From assembly GCA_028701165.1 (NCBI GenBank), contig JAQVRG010000072.1, positions 1 through 7,431 on the forward strand: a stretch of 7,431 nucleotides of DNA. Direction: 5' to 3'. Below, one piece after another: positions 1-6,032 of the stretch. Position 1 is the stretch's first letter, and each line of letters starts with the position of its first letter. Under the pieces are notes generated by a model. The model saw only the letters and a list, made by a program, of their open reading frames with translations, made no database searches and had not been told where the DNA came from. The stretch comes from Eubacteriales bacterium. Lineage in GTDB: Bacteria; Bacillota; Clostridia; Christensenellales; CAG-138. A program made the translations under genes and the position numbers.

Positions 1-519
1 CCAAAGCGCAGCGGCATCGACGTTTGCAAGCAGATTCGCAAGGAATCGCGTGTTCCCATTATCATGCTTACGGCAAAAGGCGAGGAGATCGACCGCATAC
101 TGGGGCTTGAGCTTGGCGCGGATGATTACATCGTAAAGCCCTTCAGTCCCCGCGAGGTTGTCGCGCGCATCAAGGCCGTCCTCCGCCGCACAAGCGAGCA
201 GCAGCAGGACGCGGATGACGGCTGCGTTCGACGCGACGGGCTTGTGATCGATATCAAAAGCTATACGGTGACCTTGAACGGACATGCCGTAGTATGCACG
301 CCAAAGGAAATCGAAATACTTTATCTGCTCGCGTCGAATCCCGGGCAGGTCTTCACGCGCGAGCAGCTTCTCAATAAGGTTTGGGGCTATGATTTTGCGG
401 GTGAGACCCGTACCGTCGATACGCATATCAAGCGTATCCGCGCCAAGCTTGACAACACGGGCTTGGATTGGAGCATCAAAACCATCTACGGCGTAGGGTA
501 TAAATTTGAGGTCGAATAG
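1..519 (+). CDS. OmpR/PhoB-family response regulator, 3' part (5' end outside window)
   Basis: This is the DNA-binding half of a two-component system. The reading frame is open from base 1, giving 172 visible residues; the family is usually 225-235 residues, so about 55-60 N-terminal residues are missing. The window opens at the Pro-Lys that normally follows the phospho-acceptor Asp loop, so that Asp lies just outside. Visible receiver signatures are the conserved Thr in PIIMLTAKG (visible residue 24) and the conserved Lys in DDYIVKPF (visible residue 46). A linker is followed by a winged-helix effector domain from about visible residue 75, with the recognition-helix region around TRTVDTHIKRIRAKL and the C-terminal wing GVGYKFE. 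It probably binds direct-repeat sites as a phosphorylated dimer. The stop directly abuts the kinase start, so the kinase is its expected partner. The sequence resembles PhoP/WalR-type regulators, but the regulon cannot be told from here. Confidence 0.95.
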   Translation, partial: PKRSGIDVCKQIRKESRVPIIMLTAKGEEIDRILGLELGADDYIVKPFSPREVVARIKAVLRRTSEQQQDADDGCVRRDGLVIDIKSYTVTLNGHAVVCTPKEIEILYLLASNPGQVFTREQLLNKVWGYDFAGETRTVDTHIKRIRAKLDNTGLDWSIKTIYGVGYKFEVE

Positions 520-2097
520 ATGCACAGTGTAATGTTCAGGCGCTTATTGATTGCGATCATCGTCGCTTTGCTGATCGCATCTTTTATGATGGTCGCCGGA
601 TATTCCTATTTCAGTGAAACGATCTACGCGGAATTCGCCAGCCAGGATGCCATAAGCAAGGAACAGATCATTCGCCTTGCCGACAGGTTAAACAACATGC
701 TTCTGCTGTTGTCCGCCGTCGTCGTCCCCATGATCCTTCTTTTATGCGTGGTCAGCATACGGCAGCTTACCACGCCGCTGCACGATATGAGCGAAGCCGC
801 CATCAAGATGTCCAAGGGGCAGTTCGATGTGCGGGTAGACGAGGATGTGCCGGGTGAAGTCGGCATACTATCCCGCGCGCTCAATTCGCTTTGCGACGTT
901 CTTTCCCAAACCATTCACCAGCTCAGTACGGAAAGAGATCAGCTTGACGCGATACTCCAAAGCCTCACGGACGGCGTTGCCGTGACGGACGGCGTAGGGA
1001 TGCTTACGCACTATAACGGCGCGCTCATGCGCATGTTTGGTGCGGTAAACGTGCAAAGCCGCGAGGAGCTTGTCTCAGACCCCACGATATGGAAGGCGTT
1101 TGACGAGGTCTATATTTCCGGCGAAGCCCAAACGATCACCTATCCCACTACTGCGGATCGAACGCTTTGGATCACCATATCGCCCGTTGTAAACGAAGAT
1201 AAACAGCGCACCGGCGTCGTGGGTCTTTTCAAGGACATGACGGAGATGGAGCGCTTGGAGAAAATGCGCCGTGAATACGTCGCAAACGTATCCCATGAGC
1301 TGCGCACGCCGCTTACGGCGGTACGCGGCTTGCTGGAGCCGCTCTCCGACGGGTTGGTGACAAAGGAGGAGGACAAACAGCGCTATTATAAGATCATGCT
1401 GCATGAGGTGCTCCGCTTATCCCGCTTGATCACCGACATGCTGATGATCAGCCGTTTGCAGTCTGGAACGGAATATATGGAGCTTTCCAGAGTGGATATG
1501 CAGGAGCTTATCCGCGATCTTGCCACAAGCTATTCCGCAGCGGCGGAGCAGCACGGCATCGAATTGATCGTTGACGCGATGGAAGCACCCGACGCTTTGA
1601 CCGATCCCGACCGTATCGAACAGGTTTTGATCATCCTTTTGGATAACGCCATGCGCTATACGCCGGAGGGCGGCAAAATATCTATAGCCCTGCGATGCGG
1701 CAAACGCCTTTTGGTAAGCGTGACGGATACGGGCTGCGGCATACCCGCCGAGGATCTGCCGCATGTATTTGAGCGCTTTTATAAGGTTGACAAGTCGCGC
1801 AACGAGGGCGGAACCGGCCTCGGTCTTTCCATAGCGCAGTATATCATGGAAAAGCTGGAGGAGAAGATATGGGTGGAAAGCGAAGTCGGCAAAGGAACCA
1901 GCTTCACTTTTACGGTCAAGCGCTTTGAAGCGAACGCCATACAGCTTGGACCTGCCGCGCAGACCATCACCGTACATGATAAAGAGCAGGATACAGCCGT
2001 CGAGGCGGATATGCTCAACGCTCCCTTCGAGGTGATCCAAACGCCGGAGAAGAAAGAAAAGCCCGAAAGAAAGATAAAGGAGAAGAAGAAAAAGTGA
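520..2097 (+). CDS. Membrane sensor histidine kinase (HAMP-PAS-HisKA-HATPase), PhoR/WalK-like
   Basis: Autophosphorylating sensor kinase for the upstream regulator, 525 residues. The ATG at 520 directly follows the regulator stop and has GAGG at 508-511, eight bases upstream; an in-frame ATG at 532 has no such site. Domains in order: membrane segment about 8-28; a short outside loop of about 30 residues; membrane segment about 58-80; HAMP about 77-131; PAS about 140-240; HisKA with the H-box VSHELRTPL and phospho-acceptor His259; HATPase with N-box DNAMRYTPEGG (Asn376), G1 DTGCGIP (403-409), F-box FERFYK (417-422) and G2 GTGLGL (431-436). All catalytic boxes look intact. The outside loop is too short for a folded ligand domain, so sensing through the membrane or the PAS domain is more likely (inference). 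About 54 residues follow the ATPase domain, ending in a Lys/Glu-rich tail (KKEKPERKIKEKKKK). PhoR- and WalK-type kinases share this layout and I cannot decide between them. Confidence 0.95.
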   Translation: MHSVMFRRLLIAIIVALLIASFMMVAGYSYFSETIYAEFASQDAISKEQIIRLADRLNNMLLLLSAVVVPMILLLCVVSIRQLTTPLHDMSEAAIKMSKGQFDVRVDEDVPGEVGILSRALNSLCDVLSQTIHQLSTERDQLDAILQSLTDGVAVTDGVGMLTHYNGALMRMFGAVNVQSREELVSDPTIWKAFDEVYISGEAQTITYPTTADRTLWITISPVVNEDKQRTGVVGLFKDMTEMERLEKMRREYVANVSHELRTPLTAVRGLLEPLSDGLVTKEEDKQRYYKIMLHEVLRLSRLITDMLMISRLQSGTEYMELSRVDMQELIRDLATSYSAAAEQHGIELIVDAMEAPDALTDPDRIEQVLIILLDNAMRYTPEGGKISIALRCGKRLLVSVTDTGCGIPAEDLPHVFERFYKVDKSRNEGGTGLGLSIAQYIMEKLEEKIWVESEVGKGTSFTFTVKRFEANAIQLGPAAQTITVHDKEQDTAVEADMLNAPFEVIQTPEKKEKPERKIKEKKKK

Positions 2098-2969
2098 TCG
2101 ATGGCTGCACGCTTTGCCCGCGAGGCTGCCATGCGGATCGAAAGGAACGCGCCGGCTATTGCGGCGCGCTTTCCTTGCCCCATGTCGCAAAGGTTATGCT
2201 GCACCAATGGGAGGAGCCCTGCATCAGCGGCGTGAACGGCACGGGCGCCATTTTCTTCTGCGGCTGCAACCTGCGCTGCGTGTTCTGCCAAAACCATGCG
2301 ATCAATCACACCATGACAGGCCGGCAAATGGATGCCTCATTATTAGCGGAAACCATGCTCGCCTTACAAGCGCAGGGCGCGCACACGATCGATCTTGTAA
2401 CCCCGACGCCGCATGTGGATGTGATCATACCGGCGATCAAGCAGGCGCGAAGCGCGGGGCTGTTCCTTCCCATAGCCTACAATACAAACGGTTATGAAAC
2501 GATAGAAACGCTCGATAGGCTTCACGGCTTCATCGATATCTATCTGCCGGATCTTAAGTATGTCACACCCGCCACCGCAGAGCGCTATTCCGATTGCGGC
2601 GATTACTTTTCCTTTGCGGCTCCCGCAATACAAGCCATGTACGAACAGGTGGGGGAGCTTACGGTTGACGAAAACGGCATTGCGCGCCGCGGTTTACTCA
2701 TACGGCATCTTGTTCTGCCGGGCGCGGTAAGCGAAACGCGCCGCGTGCTGGAATATATCGCCGCCACATTTCCCATAACAACGCATATTTCGTTAATGGG
2801 TCAATACGTTCCCATGTATAAAGCGGGGTTGTATCCGCCGCTCGACCGAAAACTTTTTCAGCGCGAATATGCGCGCGCCATTTCTCACTGTATCGCCTTG
2901 GGCTTCAAAAATGTTTATATACAAAGTTTGGATTCCGCGGACGATTCCTATACGCCGCTTTTTTCATAG
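2094..2969 (+). CDS. Radical SAM protein, PflX-like (COG1313), function unknown
   Basis: A 291-residue radical SAM enzyme related to pyruvate formate-lyase activating enzymes. The cluster-binding motif CxxxCxxC is Cys58, Cys62 and Cys65 in FFCGCNLRCVFCQN, with an extra Cys56. The N-terminus carries a second Cys set, CTLCPRGC (Cys5, Cys8, Cys12) and GYCGA (Cys23), which is characteristic of the COG1313 group and could bind metal or a second Fe-S cluster (inference). The conserved LPDLKYV segment at 151-157 fits the barrel core of this family. The start is GTG at 2094, overlapping the kinase stop in the four bases GTGA, with AAAGGAG at 2076-2082; the 11-base spacing is a little long. No alternative start keeps the first Cys pair. 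The overlap implies translational coupling to the kinase. No obvious substrate protein such as a glycyl radical enzyme is nearby, so the reaction cannot be named. Family assignment is firm; function is unknown. Confidence 0.9.
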   Translation: MIDGCTLCPRGCHADRKERAGYCGALSLPHVAKVMLHQWEEPCISGVNGTGAIFFCGCNLRCVFCQNHAINHTMTGRQMDASLLAETMLALQAQGAHTIDLVTPTPHVDVIIPAIKQARSAGLFLPIAYNTNGYETIETLDRLHGFIDIYLPDLKYVTPATAERYSDCGDYFSFAAPAIQAMYEQVGELTVDENGIARRGLLIRHLVLPGAVSETRRVLEYIAATFPITTHISLMGQYVPMYKAGLYPPLDRKLFQREYARAISHCIALGFKNVYIQSLDSADDSYTPLFS

Positions 2970-3034
2970 CGGCGGGCATATATGAACAAATTGTAAATAT
3001 GATGTTTTTTTACCGTTTATACGCCAAAAGTACG

Positions 3035-3072
3035 AAAAAAAGCTTGCGCGCATCGATGTTTCGTGCTAATAT
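3035..3072 (+). promoter_or_regulatory. Sigma-A type extended -10 promoter for the predicted small RNA
   Basis: The -35 element TTGCGC is at 3044-3049, followed by 17 bases and the -10 element TAATAT at 3067-3072. A TG dinucleotide at 3064-3065 with one base before the -10 makes it an extended -10 promoter. Seven consecutive A at 3035-3041 sit just upstream of the -35, like an UP element. The -35 matches the consensus at only three positions, which the extended -10 and the A-tract may compensate. The predicted transcription start is A3079 or within a base or two. Confidence 0.6.
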
Positions 3073-3078
3073 GTCTGC

Positions 3079-3218
3079 AAGAGATAGTAGTTCTCAGTCA
3101 TTCGGAGCAAAACAGCGTTTCTTCATTGTTTTTCCTCCAATAAAACACCGAAATCATCCTTTATCTGTTGATTCCGAATGACATGAAGACCCGAAAGCAA
3201 TTTCGGGTCTTTTCTTTT
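3079..3218 (+). ncRNA. Predicted structured small RNA, unrecognised family
   Basis: The stretch lies between a good promoter and a strong terminator, giving a transcript of about 135-140 nt. Seen pairings, in order: a 5' hairpin GAGA (3081-3084) with TCTC (3092-3095); a perfect 10-bp closing stem GTCATTCGGA (3097-3106) with TCCGAATGAC (3173-3182); AACAG (3111-3115) with CTGTT (3165-3169); TTTC (3118-3121) with GAAA (3150-3153); and an apical stem TGTTTT (3127-3132) with AAAACA (3142-3147) whose 9-base loop (3133-3141) contains CCTCC. The terminator hairpin follows directly. The transcript contains no start codon with a ribosome binding site. I find no signature of tmRNA, SRP RNA, RNase P, T-box or the common riboswitch classes. 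A rod with a central internal loop recalls 6S RNA, but it is shorter than usual and I see no convincing match. It could also be an attenuated leader for murB. Structure is hand-folded, not energy-calculated. Confidence 0.6.
3186..3218 (+). terminator. Strong intrinsic terminator ending the predicted small RNA
   Basis: An 11-bp perfect stem, AAGACCCGAAA (3186-3196) with TTTCGGGTCTT (3201-3211), closes a GCAA tetraloop of the GNRA type. The T-rich tail TTTTCTTTT runs from 3210 to 3218. It should end the small RNA and also any read-through from the two-component operon, insulating murB. Confidence 0.9.
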
Positions 3219-3237
3219 GTGAATTTGTTATGTGTTC

Positions 3238-3266
3238 TTGTAGCGGCCATAAAAATAAAGTAGAAT
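3238..3266 (+). promoter_or_regulatory. Sigma-A type promoter for the murB-rapZ-whiA-dnaE operon
   Basis: The -35 element TTGTAG (3238-3243) and the -10 element TAGAAT (3261-3266, five of six consensus bases) are separated by 17 bases. The expected start near 3273 gives a short murB leader of about 27 bases. It lies after the terminator, so the right-hand block can be transcribed independently of the left block and of the small RNA. Confidence 0.6.
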
Positions 3267-3299
3267 AGACAATGGATATTATCGTGATGGAGATGAATC

Positions 3300-4202
3300 A
3301 TGCTGAATCGTTATGACGCCTTTTTCCAAGCCTTAAAGGAAATTCCGTTTGAAAAAGGGCTGATGATGCAAGCGCATACCTCATTCCGTATCGGCGGCCC
3401 TGCAAACGCGCTGTTCCCGCGGAACGCAAACGAGCTTTTGCACATCATGCAAGCCGCCGCGGCACATGAAATTGAACCTGTTATCTTGGGGAACTGCACA
3501 AATATCCTCGTAAGCGATAAAGGCATAGAGGAACCCGTCGTATTCATTGCAAACATGCTCTCCGGTATTGAGCACCAGGATACCGTTTTTACCGTACAGG
3601 CGGGAACGCTTCTTAGCACGCTTTCAAAGGAAACGCTTCGTATGGGTTATATGGGACTGGAATGGGCGAACGGCATACCCGGCGCCGTGGGCGGCGGTAT
3701 CGCCATGAACGCGGGCGCGTACGGCGGGGAGATCAAGGATTACCTTACGGAAGTGACCTATATCGAAAACGGCGAATTACATACCGTCTGTCCGCAAAGC
3801 GGCGATCTTTCATACCGCCGCAGCGTTTTTACCGCGCCGTCGCGCGTCACGGTATCCGCCAAATTTACTTTGCAGCCGGACGACGGGTATGCGGCGGAGC
3901 GTATGCGGGATTATATGCAAAGAAGGCTTGCCAAGCAACCGCTGCAATATCCAAGCGCGGGCAGCGTTTTTAAAAGGCCGCAGGGGTTTTTCGCGGGCAG
4001 CCTAATCGAACAAGCCGGACTCAAGGGCGCCCAAATCGGCGGCGCAAGGGTCAGCGAACTGCACGCCGGCTTCATCATCAATACCGGCGGCGCGACGTGC
4101 GCTGACGTTTTGGCTTTGATCGCGCACATACAGGAGCGCGTACTTGCGCATAGCGGCGTAATGTTGCAGCCGGAGCTTAAGATTATTGGAAAGGGCGTAT
4201 AG
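3300..4202 (+). CDS. murB: UDP-N-acetylenolpyruvoylglucosamine reductase (type II MurB)
   Basis: Cytoplasmic FAD enzyme that reduces UDP-GlcNAc-enolpyruvate to UDP-MurNAc with NADPH, the second committed step of peptidoglycan synthesis. The 300-residue length and absence of the extra loop seen in E. coli fit the type II group of Firmicutes. FAD-binding features are HTSFRIGGPA (26-35), the LGNCTNILVSDKG segment (63-75), and EWANGIPGAVGGGIAMNAGA (121-140). Catalytic residues by family comparison are Arg173 in SYRRS, the proton donor Ser222 in SAGSVFKRP, and Glu292 in QPELKIIG. The usual GxGSN of the second segment reads GNCTN here, a mild departure. The ATG at 3300 has GGAG at 3289-3292 with seven bases of spacing, and its own promoter at 3238-3266. 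It is the first gene of the right-hand operon, and rapZ starts two bases after its stop. Identification is secure. Confidence 0.97.
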   Translation: MLNRYDAFFQALKEIPFEKGLMMQAHTSFRIGGPANALFPRNANELLHIMQAAAAHEIEPVILGNCTNILVSDKGIEEPVVFIANMLSGIEHQDTVFTVQAGTLLSTLSKETLRMGYMGLEWANGIPGAVGGGIAMNAGAYGGEIKDYLTEVTYIENGELHTVCPQSGDLSYRRSVFTAPSRVTVSAKFTLQPDDGYAAERMRDYMQRRLAKQPLQYPSAGSVFKRPQGFFAGSLIEQAGLKGAQIGGARVSELHAGFIINTGGATCADVLALIAHIQERVLAHSGVMLQPELKIIGKGV

Positions 4203-4204
4203 GA

Positions 4205-5074
4205 ATGTATCTGCTGATCGTAACGGGCATGTCCGGCGCGGGGAAGACAAGCGTACTGAAGCGGCTTGAGGATATCGGCTTTTTCTGTGTGGACAACCTG
4301 CCCTGTGAAATGCTTCCGGGCTTTTTGCAGCTTTGCGAAAAAGCCACGACGCCCGTAGAGCAGGCCGCCGTGGTCATGGACAGCCGCGAGCGCGCGTTGG
4401 GCAGCGACTTTCAAAACGCGCTGGACGCGTTGGAAGCGCAAAAGGTGCATTATGATATCATTTTTTTGGATTGCAGCGACGAGGTGTTAAGCCGCCGCTA
4501 CAGCGAAACGCGCCGCAGGCATCCGCTTAACCCGCAAAACATACAAGACGGTATCCGGCGCGAGCGAGAGTTGCTCACAGCCTTTAGGCATCGGGCAAAA
4601 TTCGTGGTCGATACGACCCATTTAACGCCGGTAGAGCTACAGCATATGCTGGAAGAATCCTTATCCCTAAAGGGTAACGACAAGTTCCTTCTTCTGATCG
4701 AGAGCTTCGGCTTTAAGCATGGCGTACCCATTGAAGCCGATTATGTATTCGACATGCGCTTCACGGAAAATCCCTTTTATGAGGACGAGCTTCGTTCTCT
4801 TTCCGGAGTCGATGCGCCTGTGCGCGATTTTGTAATGCGGGACGCGGATTTTCTCTATCTTTTGGATACGGTAGAAACCATGATTCGCCGCTTGATCCCG
4901 CGCTTCATGGAGCAGGGCAAGCACAGGCTGATGATCGCCTTCGGCTGCACCGGCGGCCGTCACCGTTCCGTGTGCGCGGCGCAAAACATCTACGAGCGTG
5001 TCAAGGATACCTACAGCACGGTCGTCATCCATCGGGATACGATCATTGAGCGCAACGATATTCAAAGCCGATAA
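4205..5074 (+). CDS. rapZ: RapZ/YvcJ family P-loop nucleotide-binding protein
   Basis: A 289-residue protein of normal family length. The Walker A motif GMSGAGKT is at residues 8-15, followed by the family mark CVDNLP (28-33). The segment FLDCSDEVLSRRYSETRR (87-104) fits the Walker B region. The C-terminal domain has SFGFKHGVP (167-175), the DMRFTENPFY segment (183-192) and the signature FGCTGGRHRSV (246-256). In enterobacteria RapZ is an RNA-binding adaptor that directs RNase E to the small RNA GlmZ, controlling glucosamine-6-phosphate synthase; the Firmicutes homologue YvcJ hydrolyses nucleotides and its role is less clear. The last residues (IIERNDIQSR) lack a clustered Lys/Arg tail of the kind linked to RNA binding in E. 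coli, so the GlmZ role should not be assumed. The ATG at 4205 has GGAAAGGG at 4188-4195, inside the end of murB. The stop TAA forms part of the whiA ribosome binding site. Confidence 0.95.
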   Translation: MYLLIVTGMSGAGKTSVLKRLEDIGFFCVDNLPCEMLPGFLQLCEKATTPVEQAAVVMDSRERALGSDFQNALDALEAQKVHYDIIFLDCSDEVLSRRYSETRRRHPLNPQNIQDGIRRERELLTAFRHRAKFVVDTTHLTPVELQHMLEESLSLKGNDKFLLLIESFGFKHGVPIEADYVFDMRFTENPFYEDELRSLSGVDAPVRDFVMRDADFLYLLDTVETMIRRLIPRFMEQGKHRLMIAFGCTGGRHRSVCAAQNIYERVKDTYSTVVIHRDTIIERNDIQSR

Positions 5075-5088
5075 GGAGCATCGCCGTG
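5072..5088 (+). promoter_or_regulatory. rapZ stop fused with whiA ribosome binding site and GTG start
   Basis: The rapZ stop TAA (5072-5074) is the first part of TAAGGAG (5072-5078), seven bases before the whiA GTG at 5086. Ribosomes ending rapZ finish on the whiA binding site, so the two genes are probably translationally coupled. The site decides the GTG start, since no ATG is suitably placed. Confidence 0.75.
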
Positions 5089-6015
5089 TCTTTTTCCTCT
5101 TCTACAAAAGATGAGATCGCCAAGCGCCGCGTCAAAAGCAAAGCGGAGCGCCTTGCCATGCTTTGCGCGCTGACGCACACGGCGGGGTCGCTGACGCTCG
5201 GCCGCGGCGTCGGCATCCAATACATTACGGAAAACCACAGCGTCGCAAAGCTCATCGCGTCGTTAGCCTCCGGCTTATATCATGTCGAAGCCTCCTTGGC
5301 CATTCGAGAGCAGGATCGTTTGAAATCGCGCAGCGTCCTCGTCCGGCTTACCGGCGCGGATTGTGAAAAATTGCTGCGCGACGCCGGATGTCTGCCAAGC
5401 GGGGACGCGGAGCAGGCGCTAGGCAGCATACCGGAAGCGTATCAAAACGACGACGCCAGCGTGCAGAGCCTGCTGCGCGGCGCGTTTCTCGGCTCCGGCT
5501 CCGTCGCAGCGCCGCAAAAGGGCTATCATCTTGAGATCGTCAGCAAGCACGAAGGCTTTGCGCAGGAGCTTTGCGCGCTGTTCAACCGCTATGAACTGAA
5601 CGCGAAATGCGCGCGCCGTAAGTCCAGCTATATCGTCTATATCAAAGAAGGGGACAAGGTCGCCGATTTTCTTCGCCTTCTTGGCGCCTCCAACAGCACG
5701 ATGGGATTCGAGCACGCCCGCGTCGTGCGCAACGTGAGCAACAACTTGAACCGCCAGCGCAATTTTGAGGACGCCAACATGCAAAAGGCGGCCAAGGCCG
5801 CTGCGCAGCAGTTGATACAAATAGAAAGTATCCAAAAGACATGCGGCCTTGCAAGTCTACCCAAGCGCCTTTATGCGGTTGCGGAGGCTAGGCTCAACAA
5901 TCCGGAAGCGACGCTTACCGAGCTTGCGGAAATGCTGGAGATCAGCAAATCCTGCTTGAATCATCGCTTTATGAAGCTTGCGGCCTATGCCGCAGATCAC
6001 GAGGATAGGGAATAG
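5086..6015 (+). CDS. whiA: WhiA, DNA-binding protein linked to cell division and chromosome segregation
   Basis: A 309-residue protein of normal family length. The N-terminal half (about 1-200) is the LAGLIDADG homing-endonuclease-like fold, starting with FSSSTKDEIAKR (3-14) and carrying the signature LLRGAFLGSGSV (129-140); in this family the fold is known to have lost nuclease activity. The segment GASNSTMGFEHARVVRNVSN (200-219) follows. The C-terminal helix-turn-helix is about 258-300, with the marks LNNPEATLTELAEML (270-284) and SKSCLNHRFMKL (287-298), slightly changed from the common SKSGVNHR. In Streptomyces WhiA controls sporulation division genes; in Bacillus it affects division and chromosome segregation. 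The start is GTG at 5086, with TAAGGAG at 5072-5078 seven bases upstream, which contains the rapZ stop. yvcK, which often sits between rapZ and whiA, is not present. The dnaE site overlaps the whiA stop. Confidence 0.95.
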   Translation: MSFSSSTKDEIAKRRVKSKAERLAMLCALTHTAGSLTLGRGVGIQYITENHSVAKLIASLASGLYHVEASLAIREQDRLKSRSVLVRLTGADCEKLLRDAGCLPSGDAEQALGSIPEAYQNDDASVQSLLRGAFLGSGSVAAPQKGYHLEIVSKHEGFAQELCALFNRYELNAKCARRKSSYIVYIKEGDKVADFLRLLGASNSTMGFEHARVVRNVSNNLNRQRNFEDANMQKAAKAAAQQLIQIESIQKTCGLASLPKRLYAVAEARLNNPEATLTELAEMLEISKSCLNHRFMKLAAYAADHEDRE

Positions 6016-6032
6016 GAGGGCGATCCGCTTTG
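6013..6032 (+). promoter_or_regulatory. whiA stop fused with dnaE ribosome binding site and TTG start
   Basis: The whiA stop TAG (6013-6015) runs into AGGAGGG (6014-6020), nine bases before TTG at 6030. No ATG or GTG in the dnaE frame lies near this site, so the strong site supports the rare TTG start. The weak start codon under a strong site may limit or couple DnaE synthesis (inference). Confidence 0.75.

Larger units (their letters stand above)
2970..3299. other. 330-base intergenic region with a small-RNA unit and the murB promoter
   Basis: This is the only sizeable gap in the window and is clearly more AT-rich than the genes around it. From left to right it holds a short hairpin at the end of the radical SAM gene without a U-tract, an A-tract and promoter, a predicted structured RNA, a strong intrinsic terminator, a second promoter and the murB ribosome binding site. 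A 60-codon open frame at 2999-3181 has no ribosome binding site, overlaps the promoter and RNA, and shows no protein-like composition, so I do not call it a gene. Confidence 0.8.

Noticed and set aside
1417..2190. Long open frame on the - strand opposite the kinase (257 codons)
   Set aside because: It lies opposite the conserved kinase domains, whose motifs are all intact. The antisense protein is rich in Arg/His/Cys without motifs, as expected for the shadow of a GC-rich gene. Similar - strand frames opposite murB/rapZ and whiA were rejected for the same reason.
2953..2974. Hairpin CGCCGCT/AGCGGCG across the end of the radical SAM gene as a terminator
   Set aside because: The 7-bp stem with an 8-base loop is real, but no T-tract follows it; the nearest T-run is at 3005-3011, about 30 bases away. 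It may protect the mRNA end, but the clear terminator is at 3186-3218.
2991..3022. A second promoter (TTGTAA ... TTTATA) upstream of the small RNA
   Set aside because: The spacing of 19 bases and weak -10 make it poor compared with the extended -10 promoter at 3044-3072; AT-rich DNA gives such matches by chance.
2999..3181. 60-codon open frame in the intergenic region
   Set aside because: No ribosome binding site before the ATG, it overlaps the predicted promoter and the whole structured RNA, and the translated sequence shows no recognisable domain, signal or membrane segment.
3079..3218. Known regulatory RNA (T-box, SAM, c-di-GMP, THF, preQ1, tmRNA or SRP RNA)
   Set aside because: None of the signature sequences I know for these families is present. 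6S RNA remains an open but weak possibility because of the rod shape.
5510..5640. WhiA as an active homing endonuclease, suggesting a mobile element
   Set aside because: The LAGLIDADG-like fold is a normal part of the WhiA family, which has a C-terminal helix-turn-helix and lacks nuclease activity; the gene is in its standard operon with no intein or intron boundaries.
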